Assembly: GCA_034422835.1 (NCBI GenBank) | Contig: DAOUJJ010000001.1 | Location: 31,747 to 95,746, forward strand | Source: VXMO01 sp034422835 | GTDB lineage: Bacteria; Chloroflexota; Dehalococcoidia; UBA6926 | Reading direction: 5' to 3' | DNA: 64,000 nt | Shown here: positions 25,931 to 34,483 of the stretch, piece after piece | Layout: the number at the start of each line of letters is the position of its first letter | Numbering within the stretch: the first letter of the stretch is position 1 | Translations under genes and position numbers: made by a program | Notes under the pieces: model-generated | What the model was told of the DNA's origin: nothing | Seen by the model: the letters and a program-made list of their open reading frames with translations, nothing else | Database searches by the model: none

Positions 25931-26344
25931 CTACTCCATGTCACGAGTGACAATCTGCGTGCGGATGGGCAGCTTGTCCTGCGCCAGGCGCATTGCCCGC
26001 CGCGCTGCCTCTTCAGGAACCCCTGCAATCTCGAACAGGATCTTGCCGGGGCGCACCACGGCCACCCAGCCGTCCACGTTGCCCTTGCCTGCTCCCATCC
26101 GTGTCTCCAGGGGCTTCTTTGTAATCGACTTATGGGGGAAGACGCGAATCCAGATCTGGCCGCCGCGCCGCACGTGACGTGTCATCGCTCGCCGTGCCGC
26201 CTCAATCTGGCGGCCCGTGAGCCAGACCGGCTCCATCGACTGAATGCCGAACTCGCCGAACGCCACCGTGTTGCCCTTCTGCGCCATCCCACGCATCCGG
26301 CCCCGGTGCTGCTTGCGATATTTGACTCGTCGTGGTTGCAACAT
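25931..26344 (-). CDS. rplP: 50S ribosomal protein L16
   Basis: 137 residues starting MLQPRRVKYRKQHRGRMRGMA, with GKGNVDGWVAVVRPGKILFEI and PEEAARRAMRLAQDKLPIRTQIV. L16 contacts the A-site tRNA and organises the peptidyl-transferase region. Normal length. Confidence 0.98.
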   Translation of the reverse strand: MLQPRRVKYRKQHRGRMRGMAQKGNTVAFGEFGIQSMEPVWLTGRQIEAARRAMTRHVRRGGQIWIRVFPHKSITKKPLETRMGAGKGNVDGWVAVVRPGKILFEIAGVPEEAARRAMRLAQDKLPIRTQIVTRDME

Positions 26345-26359
26345 ATCGGTCAGTCCGAA

Positions 26360-27226
26360 CTACTCGTCGTTCTCGTCAGCGCTCGCCTCTTCGGCCTCGG
26401 CGGGCGGGCTGTCTTCAGCGGCGGGAGTTTCAACGTCGGCAGAAGTATCACTTTCAGGAGCCGCCGCCTCGGTGTCCGTGGTCGCGCCGCTCTCAGGAGG
26501 TGACGCCTCGGCAACGGTCACCGCGCCGTCTTCTGAGGACGCGACCGGCGTGGACATCAGGGCGCTGCGCCGCGCCAGTTCCTCCGGCGTCGCCTCCGTC
26601 ACAATATCGCCGCGATAGACCCAGACCTTGACGCCAATCTGTCCCATCTGGGTCCGCGCTTCCGCGGTGCCAAAATCAATATCGGCGCGCAGTGTATGGA
26701 GCGGGACGCGACCGTCCATCGCCTTCTCCGTGCGCGCAATCTCCGCGCCGCCCAACCGTCCCGAAACCGCGACGCGGATTCCCTGCGCCCCGGCCTGCAT
26801 GGAGCGTTGAACGGCCTGCCGTGTGGCGCGTCGGAAAGAGACCTGCCGCTGTATCTGGTCTGCGATGCTCTGCGCAACCAGCGTCGCCTCCAGTTCGGGC
26901 TGCCGAATCTCGTTGATGTCCACGCGGACGCGCTTGCCCGTCAGGTTCTCGAGCTCCTGGCGGAGTTCCTCAACACGCTGGCCGCCGCGCCCAATGACCA
27001 CGCCCGGCCTTGCCGTGTGGATGAGCGCCCGCACCTCGCTCGCCTTTCGCTCAAGCTCGACGCGAGCAACCGCGGCGTCACGATGCTTCTCGACGATATG
27101 ATCCCGAATCTGCAGGTCCTCCAGCAGATTCGTTCGATACTGCTCCGCGCGGTCCGCGAACCAATGCGTCTGCCAATCACGGATGTACCCGAGGCGGAAC
27201 CCAAACGGGTGAACCTTATGACCCAT
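26360..27226 (-). CDS. rpsC: 30S ribosomal protein S3 with acidic C-terminal extension
   Basis: 288 residues against the usual 210-240. MGHKVHPFGFRLGYIRDWQTHWFA begins a normal S3. The KH domain carries RPGVVIGRGGQRVEELRQELE, and GAQGIRVAVSGRLGGAEIARTE belongs to the C-terminal fold. After KVWVYRGDIV (around residue 210) about 75 residues of Ala/Glu/Ser/Thr-rich acidic sequence follow, ending EEASADENDE. S3 lines the mRNA entry tunnel, so the tail would be near incoming mRNA. Confidence 0.96.
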   Translation of the reverse strand: MGHKVHPFGFRLGYIRDWQTHWFADRAEQYRTNLLEDLQIRDHIVEKHRDAAVARVELERKASEVRALIHTARPGVVIGRGGQRVEELRQELENLTGKRVRVDINEIRQPELEATLVAQSIADQIQRQVSFRRATRQAVQRSMQAGAQGIRVAVSGRLGGAEIARTEKAMDGRVPLHTLRADIDFGTAEARTQMGQIGVKVWVYRGDIVTEATPEELARRSALMSTPVASSEDGAVTVAEASPPESGATTDTEAAAPESDTSADVETPAAEDSPPAEAEEASADENDE

Positions 27227-27567
27227 TAACCGTTCTCCTCATCATCCACGATGACCGTCAGATTGCTGTGCCTGCGAAAATGCTTGCCGGCCTGTCCCCG
27301 CGCACGAGGCTTGTAGCGTCGCAGCGTCTCCGCCGGCCCGATGTCCATGCGCACGATGCGCAGTATGCTCGGATCCAGGTCGTAGTTGTTCTCCGCGTTC
27401 GCCGCTGCGGAGCGCACCACTTTCGCGACCTCTTTGGCCCACGGACTCGTCATGAACTCAAGTTGTGTGAGCGCATCCTCCACGTACATGCCGGGCAGCG
27501 TCTGCGTGATGACGTGCAGCTTGCGCACGGAGAGCGACATACGGCGTGCTCGCGCTGTTACTTGCAT
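27226..27567 (-). CDS. rplV: 50S ribosomal protein L22
   Basis: 113 residues: ARARRMSLSVRKLHVITQTLPGM, KVVRSAAANAENNYDLDP and a tunnel loop ending RYKPRARGQAGKHFRRHSNLTVIV. It lines the exit tunnel. Its stop overlaps the rpsC start by one base. Confidence 0.97.
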   Translation of the reverse strand: MQVTARARRMSLSVRKLHVITQTLPGMYVEDALTQLEFMTSPWAKEVAKVVRSAAANAENNYDLDPSILRIVRMDIGPAETLRRYKPRARGQAGKHFRRHSNLTVIVDDEENG

Positions 27568-27582
27568 CGCGCCAACCCCGTC

Positions 27583-27861
27583 CTACCGCCTCGCCTGACG
27601 CTCATTGCGAACGTGGCCGCGGAATGTCCGTGTTGGGGCGAACTCGCCGAGTTTGTGTCCCACCATGTTCTCCGTGATAAACAGGGGAATGTGCCGCCGA
27701 CCGTCATGCACCGCCATGTTCAGTCCCACCATCTCCGGCACAATGGTTGACGCGCGCGACCACGTGCGGATCACCGCCCGCGAGTTCGTCTGCTGCGCGA
27801 CGGTTACCTTGCGCAAGAGCTTGGGCTCTATGTACGGTCCCTTCTTGACTGATCGCGACAT
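27583..27861 (-). CDS. rpsS: 30S ribosomal protein S19
   Basis: 92 residues starting MSRSVKKGPYIEPKLLRKV, then TWSRASTIVPEMVGLNMAVHDGRRHIPLFITENMVGHKLGEFAPTRTFRGH. A complete S19, in the usual place between rplB and rplV. Confidence 0.98.
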   Translation of the reverse strand: MSRSVKKGPYIEPKLLRKVTVAQQTNSRAVIRTWSRASTIVPEMVGLNMAVHDGRRHIPLFITENMVGHKLGEFAPTRTFRGHVRNERQARR

Positions 27862-27904
27862 TGTTCTTCAGCGTTCCTGTTCTTGTCCGTTCTCGTTCAG
27901 ATTC

Positions 27905-28750
27905 CTAGCGGCGTGAGCCTCTGCGCCCGCCGCGCCGACGCACGATGAAGACGTCCGTCTTCTTGTTCCTCCGCGTCCGCTTTCCAAGTGTCGGTTTGCC
28001 CCACGGCGATTTCGGCCCTGGCATGCCGATTGGAGAGCGACCTTCGCCGCCTCCGTGCGGATGGTCGCGCGGTGACATTGCGGACCCGCGCACCGTCGGG
28101 CGCCAACCCTTGAGGCGCTTCCTGCCCGCCTTGCCCCATGACAGGTTCTTATGGTCGGGATTCCCGACCTGCCCGATGGTCGCGTAGCAAGTGGAAAGCA
28201 CGCGCCGCAGCTCACCCGAAGGCAGCCGGAGCAGCGTGTACTTGTCCTCATGCGCCATGACCTGCGCGCCGGTGCCCGCTCCGCGGACAAGCTGCCCGCC
28301 CTTGCCGAGATGAATCTCGACATTGTGCACCGTCGTGCCCGTCGGAATAACCCCCAGGGGAAGCGCGTTGCCGACCCGAACCTCCGCATCGGGGCCGGAG
28401 GAGATTACGTCGCCGCGCTGCAGGCCAAGAGGAGCAATGATATAGCGCTTTTCGCCGTCGTGGTAGTGCAACAGGGCGATCCGCGAAGAGCGGTTCGGGT
28501 CATATTCAATTGTCTTCACAGACGCCGGAACGCCGTGCTTGTTGCGCTTGAAATCGATAACGCGATAGGAACGCTTCACACCACCGCCGCGATGGCGAAC
28601 GGTGATGCGGCCGGAATGGTTGCGCCCGGCGTTGCTCTTGAGCGGCTCCAGAAGTGACTTCTCCGGCCGCACCTTGTCGATGTCGTCAAAAGCATCCAGC
28701 ACCATGCCGCGGCGGCCGGGAGATGTGGGTTTGACTGTCTTGACTGCCAT
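27905..28750 (-). CDS. rplB: 50S ribosomal protein L2
   Basis: 281 residues. MAVKTVKPTSPGRRGMVL starts the protein; GRITVRHRGGGVKRSYRVIDFKRN and the peptidyl-transferase-associated GSAMSPRDHPHGGGEGRSPIG with its conserved His are present. The ATG at 28750 matches the L2 N terminus; an upstream in-frame start would overlap rplW. Confidence 0.98.
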   Translation of the reverse strand: MAVKTVKPTSPGRRGMVLDAFDDIDKVRPEKSLLEPLKSNAGRNHSGRITVRHRGGGVKRSYRVIDFKRNKHGVPASVKTIEYDPNRSSRIALLHYHDGEKRYIIAPLGLQRGDVISSGPDAEVRVGNALPLGVIPTGTTVHNVEIHLGKGGQLVRGAGTGAQVMAHEDKYTLLRLPSGELRRVLSTCYATIGQVGNPDHKNLSWGKAGRKRLKGWRPTVRGSAMSPRDHPHGGGEGRSPIGMPGPKSPWGKPTLGKRTRRNKKTDVFIVRRRGGRRGSRR

Positions 28751-28760
28751 CACTCTGCCC

Positions 28761-29051
28761 TTACACGCCCTCAAAGACCTCGATGCGCTCGCCCGCCTGC
28801 AGGGTCACAACGGCCTTCTTCCACGGCTTCGTCTGGTACGTCTTCAGTCCGGCGCGCCTGGTCTTGCCCTTGACGTTCATCACATTCACGGCGGACACGC
28901 GCACGCGGAACGCAACTTCCACCGCCTCACGTATCTGCTTCTTATTGGCCTTGCGATGCACCTCGAAGGCGTACTTGCTCTGGTCCTGGAGCGCCGTGTA
29001 CTTCTCCGTGATCACGGGGCGGCGCAAAACCTCCAGCGGATGCAGGTCCAT
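28761..29051 (-). CDS. rplW: 50S ribosomal protein L23
   Basis: 96 residues with VLRRPVITEKYTALQDQSKYAFEVHRKANKKQIREAVE and VRVSAVNVMNVKGKTRR. It docks trigger factor and SRP at the tunnel exit. The ATG at 29051 lies 2 nt after the rplD stop. Confidence 0.97.
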   Translation of the reverse strand: MDLHPLEVLRRPVITEKYTALQDQSKYAFEVHRKANKKQIREAVEVAFRVRVSAVNVMNVKGKTRRAGLKTYQTKPWKKAVVTLQAGERIEVFEGV

Positions 29052-29053
29052 GA

Positions 29054-29698
29054 CTACCTCTCCGCCTTTCTGCCGCTCTTCGCCCACAACTCTTCCGCGC
29101 TGCGGACGGCGTCCAGTGTGATCACCAACTTACGGTGCGCCAGCAGATCACCGATGTTCATATAGCGTGCCGGCAGCGTCTTGACCCGCGGCACGTTGTG
29201 TGCCGAGCGGATGAGATTCTCCTCAGGCTCCGCCGTCACCAGCAGGGTAGGAGCGTTGATCTCAAGGCTCTGGAGCGCTGCCACCACGTCCTTCGTGCGC
29301 GGCCTCTCCAACCCGAAGCTGTCGATGATGATCAGGTCTCCGCCCGCCAGCTTGCTGGTCAGCACGCTGCGCAGCGCCTGCCGCCTCATGCGGACCGGGA
29401 GGTCCTGTCGGTAACTGCGAGGCTTGGGGCCGAATGTCACGCCGCCGTGCCGCCACAGCGGGGAGCGGATGCTGCCCTGCCGCGACCGGCCGGTGTACTT
29501 CTGGCGCCACGGCTTCCGTCCGCCGCCGCGTATCTCACCGCGTGACTTCGTGGAATGCGTCCCCTGGCGAGCGTTCGCGCGCTGTCGCACGAGTGCCTGG
29601 TGGACGAGAGCCTCATAGATCGGCGCATTGAAGAGCAGGTCGCTTACCTCGACGTGGTCAACGACCTGCCCGCTTGTATTCCGGACGTCAACTTCCAT
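29054..29698 (-). CDS. rplD: 50S ribosomal protein L4
   Basis: 214 residues. VVDHVEVSDLLFNAPIYEALVHQALVRQRANARQGTHSTKSRGEIRGGGRKPWRQKYTGRSRQGS is the N-terminal region with the extended tunnel loop. The start at 29698 lies 1 nt after the rplC stop. L4 is a known autogenous regulator of the S10 operon in enteric bacteria; no matching leader structure was identified here. Confidence 0.97.
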   Translation of the reverse strand: MEVDVRNTSGQVVDHVEVSDLLFNAPIYEALVHQALVRQRANARQGTHSTKSRGEIRGGGRKPWRQKYTGRSRQGSIRSPLWRHGGVTFGPKPRSYRQDLPVRMRRQALRSVLTSKLAGGDLIIIDSFGLERPRTKDVVAALQSLEINAPTLLVTAEPEENLIRSAHNVPRVKTLPARYMNIGDLLAHRKLVITLDAVRSAEELWAKSGRKAER

Positions 29699-29699
29699 A

Positions 29700-30332
29700 T
29701 CAGCGGCTCGCCTTCTTGCGCACGAGGACGATTCCCTCGGGGGCTCCGGGCGCGGAGCCGCGCACGAATACAAGGTTGCGCTCCGCGTCCACGGCCACGA
29801 CGAGACCGCTCTTCTGTGTCGTTCGCTTATTGCCCATCTGACCGGCCATCTTGAGTCCCTTGCGAACCCGGCCGGGAGTTGTGCCTGCGCCAACGGAGCC
29901 CGGCGCGCGCCATCGGTCACCCTGTCCGTGCGTCTTCGGGCCGCCGCGGAAATGCCAGCGCTTCACGCCCCCTGCGAAACCCTTGCCCTTGGATCGTGCC
30001 GTCAGATCAACCTGCTCGCCGACCTCAAAGACCTGGTCTGCCGTCACGACGGTCCCGACCTCGGGCATATCGCCCTGCGCCCGCACCTCTCTCAGGTGCC
30101 GCAGCGGGCCGATGTCATTCCTGGACAGGTGGCCCATGCGCGGCCCGTTCAGCTTGCGCTCAGGGACTGCCTCATAGCCGATCTGCACTGCGTCATAGCC
30201 GTCCGTTGCTGCCGTCTTGACCTGCGTCACCGTACATGGCCCCACACGGATGGCCGTCACGGCGGACACCGTTCCATCCTCATGGATGTATTGCGTCATG
30301 CCGAGCTTGGTTCCCAGTAATGCGGAGAGCAT
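29700..30332 (-). CDS. rplC: 50S ribosomal protein L3
   Basis: 210 residues: LGTKLGMTQYIHEDGTVSAVTAIRVGPC, GKGFAGGVKRWHFRGGPKTHGQGDRWRAPGSVGAGTTPGRVRKGLKMAGQMG. These are the L3 core and the central extension whose Gln is methylated in E. coli. Normal length. Confidence 0.98.
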   Translation of the reverse strand: MLSALLGTKLGMTQYIHEDGTVSAVTAIRVGPCTVTQVKTAATDGYDAVQIGYEAVPERKLNGPRMGHLSRNDIGPLRHLREVRAQGDMPEVGTVVTADQVFEVGEQVDLTARSKGKGFAGGVKRWHFRGGPKTHGQGDRWRAPGSVGAGTTPGRVRKGLKMAGQMGNKRTTQKSGLVVAVDAERNLVFVRGSAPGAPEGIVLVRKKASR

Positions 30333-30356
30333 CGTCGAAAATACCTGGTGCGATTC

Positions 30357-30677
30357 CTATGAGCTGATTTCGATGCTGACGCCGGCCGGCAAATCCAGAT
30401 GCGTCAATGAATCGATGGTGCGTGATGTCGGGTCGAGAATATCGACGATTCGCTTGTGCGTCCGAATCTCGAACTGCTCGCGCGAGTCCTTATCGACGTG
30501 CGGGGAGCGAATCACAGTGAATCGCTTGATGCGCGTCGGCAATGGAATCGGCCCGGACACTTGCGCGCCTGTCCCCTCCGCTGCCTCCACGATCTGCACG
30601 GCAGACGCATCCAGTAGGCGGTGGTCAAACGCCTTCAGCGTGATGCGTATCTTCTGCCGTTGCCGCACGGTTGTCAT
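30357..30677 (-). CDS. rpsJ: 30S ribosomal protein S10 (NusE)
   Basis: 106 residues with RQKIRITLKAFDHRLLDASAVQIVEAAEGTGAQVSGPIPLPTRI and SPHVDKDSREQFEIRTHKR. S10 also acts as NusE in antitermination. It directly follows fusA; tuf, which often lies between them, is absent. Confidence 0.98.
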   Translation of the reverse strand: MTTVRQRQKIRITLKAFDHRLLDASAVQIVEAAEGTGAQVSGPIPLPTRIKRFTVIRSPHVDKDSREQFEIRTHKRIVDILDPTSRTIDSLTHLDLPAGVSIEISS

Positions 30678-30698
30678 GATTCTTCCCTGTTGTCCCGC

Positions 30699-32789
30699 CT
30701 AGCGCGCCCCGACGCTTGCCGGGCGTCGAGTGAGCGATTCCACCACCTGCTGCGGAACGTGACTGTAGTGATCGAACTCCATGCTGTAGCTTGCGCGTCC
30801 CTGCGTAGCGGAGCGCAGAGATGTAGCATACCCGAACATCTCCGCGAGGGGAACGAATGCCGTCACGATTCCGAGTTCGCCCCGGCTCTCCATTCCCTGC
30901 ACCTGCGCGCGACGGCTCTGCAGATCGCCCATCACATCGCCGATGGACGCCGCCGGTCCAACCACTTCAACCTTCATGATTGGCTCAAGAGCAACGGGCC
31001 GCGCGCGTTCGATGGCGGCCTTGAATCCCATCGACCCCGCCATCTTGAACGCCATCTCGGACGAGTCCACCTCGTGGAACGAGCCGTCGTCGACGGTGAT
31101 GCGGATGTCGACGATCGGGAATCCGGTCAACTGCCCGTTCTGCGCCGCCTCTCGCGCGCCCTGCTCGACGGCGGGAATGTACTCGCGCGGCACTGCGCCG
31201 CCAACAATCTTGTTCACAAACTCGATGCCGCTCCCCGGCTCCAGCGGCTCAACCTCAAGCCAGACGTGGCCGTACTGACCGCGTCCGCCCGTCTGCCGCA
31301 CATAGCGTCCCTCTGCCCGCGCTTGGCTGGTGACGGTCTCGCGGTACGCCACCTGTGGGCGGCCCGTCCGCGCGTCGACGCGGAACTCCCGCTTGAGACG
31401 GTCGACAATCACTTCAATATGGAGCTCGCCCATGCCGGAGATGACGGTCTGACCGGTCTCCAGATCATGGGAAGAGCGGAACGTCGGGTCCTCCTGCCCC
31501 AGCTTGACCAGGGCATCCACCAGCTTCTCCTCTTCCTCACGGGTCTTTGGCTCAATGGCCACCGACACGACGGGCTCCGGGAAGCGAATGGATTCGAGAA
31601 TGACCGGGCTGTTCACGGCGCTGATAGTGTCGCCTGTGAACGTATCCTTGAGCCCAACGGCGGCGACGATGTTCCCTGCCGCCGCTTCCTCAAGCTCCTC
31701 ACGATGATTTGAATGCATCTGAATCAGGCGGCCAAGGCGCTCGCGTCCCTGCCTGCTTGTATTGAGGACAGTTGATCCCGCCTTGCACGTGCCTGAGTAC
31801 ACGCGAAGATACACCAGCCGTCCAGCGAACGGGTCCGTGACGACCTTGAATGCAAGCGCAGAGAATGGCTCGGACGGGTCCGGCGCGCGCTCCATAACAA
31901 CGTTCTCGTCACGCGGGTCTGTTCCCTGCACCGGCGGCACGTCCAGGGGAGAGGGCAAATAGTCGGTGATGGCATCGATGAGCGGCTGCACGCCCTTGTT
32001 GCGCAGCGCCGTGCCGCAGAACACCGGGTAGATGGCCATCTTGACCGTTCCGGCGCGAAGCCCGCGGCGGATCTCGTCCTCGGTCAGTTCCTCCCCTTCG
32101 AGGTACTTGACCATCAACTCATCGTCCTGCTCTGCCGCGCGTTCAATCATCGCGTCGCGGTAGCGGGCCGCGTCGGCGACCAACTCGTCCGGAATCGGCT
32201 GCTCCACCATCGTCGCGCCGTCGGCGTCCTCCCAGGTGATGGCGACCTGCCGAATGAGATCGATGACACCGCGGAAATCGTCTTCCTTGCCCCACGGAAT
32301 CTGAACCGGGACAGGGATGGCGTTCAAGCGGACGTGAATTGAATCGATCGACTCGAAGAAGTCCGCGCCGATCTTGTCCATCTTGTTGATAAAACAGATT
32401 CGCGGCACGTGGTACCTATCCGCCTGCCGCCATACGGTCTCCGACTGCGGTTCGACGCCCGCGTTGGCGTCGAGAATAACGACTCCACCATCAAGAACGC
32501 GGAGGCTGCGCTCAACCTCCGCGGTGAAATCGACGTGCCCGGGCGTGTCGATAATGTTGACCGTAAAGCCCTTCCAGTCCACGGTTGTTGCTGCGGACAC
32601 GATGGTAATGCCACGTTCCTTTTCCTGCGGCATCCAATCCATGACGGCTGTGCCCTCATCCACGGTGCCCAGCTTGTAGGTCCGGCCTGTGAAATACAGA
32701 ACGCGTTCGGACACCGTTGTCTTTCCGGCGTCGATATGCGCGATAAAGCCGATATTTCGGATTTTAGAGAGTGGTAAGTCGGTGGCCAT
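30699..32789 (-). CDS. fusA: Elongation factor G
   Basis: 696 residues, normal for bacterial EF-G. The GTPase motifs are G1 AHIDAGKTT, the switch region ERGITI, G3 DTPGHVDF and G4 NKMDK; domains II-V follow with RPQVAYRETV in domain IV and VPLAEMFGYATSLRSATQGRASYSMEFDHY in domain V. It drives ribosomal translocation. It lies between rpsG and rpsJ in the str-S10 superoperon. Confidence 0.98.
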   Translation of the reverse strand: MATDLPLSKIRNIGFIAHIDAGKTTVSERVLYFTGRTYKLGTVDEGTAVMDWMPQEKERGITIVSAATTVDWKGFTVNIIDTPGHVDFTAEVERSLRVLDGGVVILDANAGVEPQSETVWRQADRYHVPRICFINKMDKIGADFFESIDSIHVRLNAIPVPVQIPWGKEDDFRGVIDLIRQVAITWEDADGATMVEQPIPDELVADAARYRDAMIERAAEQDDELMVKYLEGEELTEDEIRRGLRAGTVKMAIYPVFCGTALRNKGVQPLIDAITDYLPSPLDVPPVQGTDPRDENVVMERAPDPSEPFSALAFKVVTDPFAGRLVYLRVYSGTCKAGSTVLNTSRQGRERLGRLIQMHSNHREELEEAAAGNIVAAVGLKDTFTGDTISAVNSPVILESIRFPEPVVSVAIEPKTREEEEKLVDALVKLGQEDPTFRSSHDLETGQTVISGMGELHIEVIVDRLKREFRVDARTGRPQVAYRETVTSQARAEGRYVRQTGGRGQYGHVWLEVEPLEPGSGIEFVNKIVGGAVPREYIPAVEQGAREAAQNGQLTGFPIVDIRITVDDGSFHEVDSSEMAFKMAGSMGFKAAIERARPVALEPIMKVEVVGPAASIGDVMGDLQSRRAQVQGMESRGELGIVTAFVPLAEMFGYATSLRSATQGRASYSMEFDHYSHVPQQVVESLTRRPASVGAR

Positions 32790-32825
32790 TACTGTTTTCC
32801 CCTGCGCTATATCAGATAGTCCGCT

Positions 32826-33293
32826 TCACCAACGGTAATGCGCAAAGGCTCGGTTGGCCTCAGCCATACGGTGCATCTCTTCTCGGCGGCGGACTGCGTT
32901 GCCTTGTCCCTGTGCCGCCTCCATGATTTCCGTCGTCAGCTTGTCAAGCATCGGGCGTCCCGTGCGCTGCCGCGCGGAATCAATGATCCACCGCATGGAG
33001 AGCGTCAGTCCGCGTTCTCCACGCACCTCAACGGGCACCTGATACGTCGCGCCGCCGACGCGCCGGGGCCGAACCTGCAGCAGCGGCGTCGCATTGCGTA
33101 TCGCCCGTTCGAAAGTCTCGATGGGGTCATCCCCGTTTGAGGCAATGTTTGCCAGCGCGCCATAGACAATGCTCCGGGCAGTGTTCTTCTTGCCGCGCTG
33201 CATGACGCGATTGGTGAATCGCGTAACCAACACGCTTCCATAGCGTGGATCGGGGAGTATGGGGCGCTTGATCGCCCGTCGACGTCGTGACAT
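32826..33293 (-). CDS. rpsG: 30S ribosomal protein S7
   Basis: 155 residues: SRRRRAIKRPILPDPRYGSVLVTRFTNRVMQRGKKNTARSIVYGAL, PLLQVRPRRVGGATYQVPVEV and a C-terminal EEMHRMAEANRAFAHYRW. The ATG at 33293 is 4 nt after the rpsL stop. S7 nucleates assembly of the 30S head. Confidence 0.98.
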   Translation of the reverse strand: MSRRRRAIKRPILPDPRYGSVLVTRFTNRVMQRGKKNTARSIVYGALANIASNGDDPIETFERAIRNATPLLQVRPRRVGGATYQVPVEVRGERGLTLSMRWIIDSARQRTGRPMLDKLTTEIMEAAQGQGNAVRRREEMHRMAEANRAFAHYRW

Positions 33294-33297
33294 GGGG

Positions 33298-33708
33298 TTA
33301 GTTTCTCTTCGCGCCGTACTTGCTGCGGCCTCGCTTGCGGCCATTCACGCCGCCGGAATCCAGAGCGCCTCGGATGATGTGATAACGAACACCCGGAAGA
33401 TCCTTCACGCGGCCGCCGCGAATGAGCACCGTGGAGTGCTCTTGCAGATTGTGTCCTTCCCCCGGGATGTACGCGGTGACTTCAGTCCCGTTCGTCAGTC
33501 GAACGCGGGCAATCTTGCGCAGCGCGGAGTTCGGCTTCTTGGGCGTCATTGTGCGCACCTGCGTGCAGACGCCCCGCTTCTGAGGCGAAGGCTGATTCCG
33601 CACAACCCTGTTCGTAAGCGCGTTGTAGCTCACCTGCAGGGCGGGCGCCTTTGATTTCGACCGCGGCCGCTGTCGCCCCTTCCGCACCAGTTGATTGACT
33701 GTCGGCAT
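33298..33708 (-). CDS. rpsL: 30S ribosomal protein S12
   Basis: 136 residues starting MPTVNQLVRKGRQRPR. The decoding-centre loop TPKKPNSALRKIARVRL and the IPGEGHNLQEHSTVLIRGGRVKDLPGVRYHIIRG stretch are intact, with Lys at the two positions associated with streptomycin sensitivity. The ATG follows an AGAGGAA purine tract. It is the first gene of the superoperon, about 190 nt downstream of a strong promoter. Confidence 0.98.
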   Translation of the reverse strand: MPTVNQLVRKGRQRPRSKSKAPALQVSYNALTNRVVRNQPSPQKRGVCTQVRTMTPKKPNSALRKIARVRLTNGTEVTAYIPGEGHNLQEHSTVLIRGGRVKDLPGVRYHIIRGALDSGGVNGRKRGRSKYGAKRN

Positions 33709-33902
33709 CCCGTTGCTTTCCTCTTTTTCTGCCGCGACGCGCACGCGCGCGGGCAGATGCATCTCTCTGCTTCTCTTGGCTTGGTATGCCCAGCCCCACG
33801 TCCGTGATAGACAAGGACTGAGACTGTTCCCACTATCCGCGTCGCTAAACACGAAAAACAGGCACAAGTACCCTGCGTCCCCAATAGGGGGCGCGATTTC
33901 AA
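33709..33902 (-). other. Long untranslated leader of the ribosomal superoperon
   Basis: About 190 nt separate the promoter from rpsL. No gene is apparent. On the plus strand, bases 75-82 and 87-94 of the 33800s block (33875-33882 and 33887-33894) form an imperfect GC-rich hairpin with a 4-nt loop, which would lie at the very 5' end of the transcript. The rest contains pyrimidine-rich stretches and a GC palindrome near 33742-33752. It could house transcript-stabilising or regulatory structure; nothing matches a known leader family that I can recognise. Confidence 0.4.
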
Positions 33903-33931
33903 ATTGTAGGTAGGAACGGAATCGGTGTCAA
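33903..33931 (-). promoter_or_regulatory. Near-consensus sigma-70-type promoter of the ribosomal superoperon
   Basis: On the minus strand TTGACA (33931-33926) is separated by exactly 17 nt from TACAAT (33908-33903). The first hexamer is perfect and the second matches five of six positions. It lies between the end of the flavin reductase gene and rpsL, with transcription expected to start near 33896. No other promoter of this quality was noticed within the operon. Confidence 0.8.
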
Positions 33932-33942
33932 CAAACCTGGAG

Positions 33943-34449
33943 CTATCTATCCCAACTTAGCGACCCGTACTGCCCTTCATAGTGCAGCAATGGGCGATCG
34001 GCGCGGGGACTCACACCCGCCGCAACCACAGCGCCAACGTATATCGTGTGATCCCCCGCCTCGATAGTGTTCTCAACACGACATTCGATATGAGCGAGGC
34101 TATCCTCCAGGAGTGGCGCGCCCGATTCGCCATTTCGATGGGACAGGGTTTCCAACCGGTGGGCCGCCAGCAGTTCGGCAGTGCCCTTGTGGGACAACTC
34201 GGCGGCCAAACTTGCCTGCCCCTCGTGCAAAATATTCACGGCAAAGACACCGCTTTCCTGTATGAGCGCATGAATATCCGATTCATGATCGACACAGACG
34301 AGTACGAGCTGTGGGTGCAAGGAAACTGAACAGACTGCGCTCATTGTCGTGCCATGTACATCATCGCCTGCGCGAGTCGTGACGATGGTAACGCCGGTGG
34401 CGAGCCGACCCATCACACGGCGAAACTCGTTTGGGGTGATGTCCGGCAT
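33943..34449 (-). CDS. Flavin reductase domain protein (FMN-binding split barrel)
   Basis: 168 residues. NEFRRVMGRLATGVTIVTTR, HGTTMSAVCSVSLHPQLVLVCVDHESD and FAVNILHEGQASLA are typical of the HpaC/DIM6/NTAB flavin reductase family (PF01613), with a C-terminal ECRVENTIEAGDHTIYVGAVV. It would reduce FMN or FAD with NAD(P)H, often to supply a two-component monooxygenase; no such partner is in the window. The ATG at 34449 is 34 nt downstream of the methyltransferase gene, so the two may be co-transcribed. Confidence 0.88.
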   Translation of the reverse strand: MPDITPNEFRRVMGRLATGVTIVTTRAGDDVHGTTMSAVCSVSLHPQLVLVCVDHESDIHALIQESGVFAVNILHEGQASLAAELSHKGTAELLAAHRLETLSHRNGESGAPLLEDSLAHIECRVENTIEAGDHTIYVGAVVAAGVSPRADRPLLHYEGQYGSLSWDR

Positions 34450-34483
34450 CGGAAAGGTCTCCGTCCGGCTGCTCGGCGTGGCG

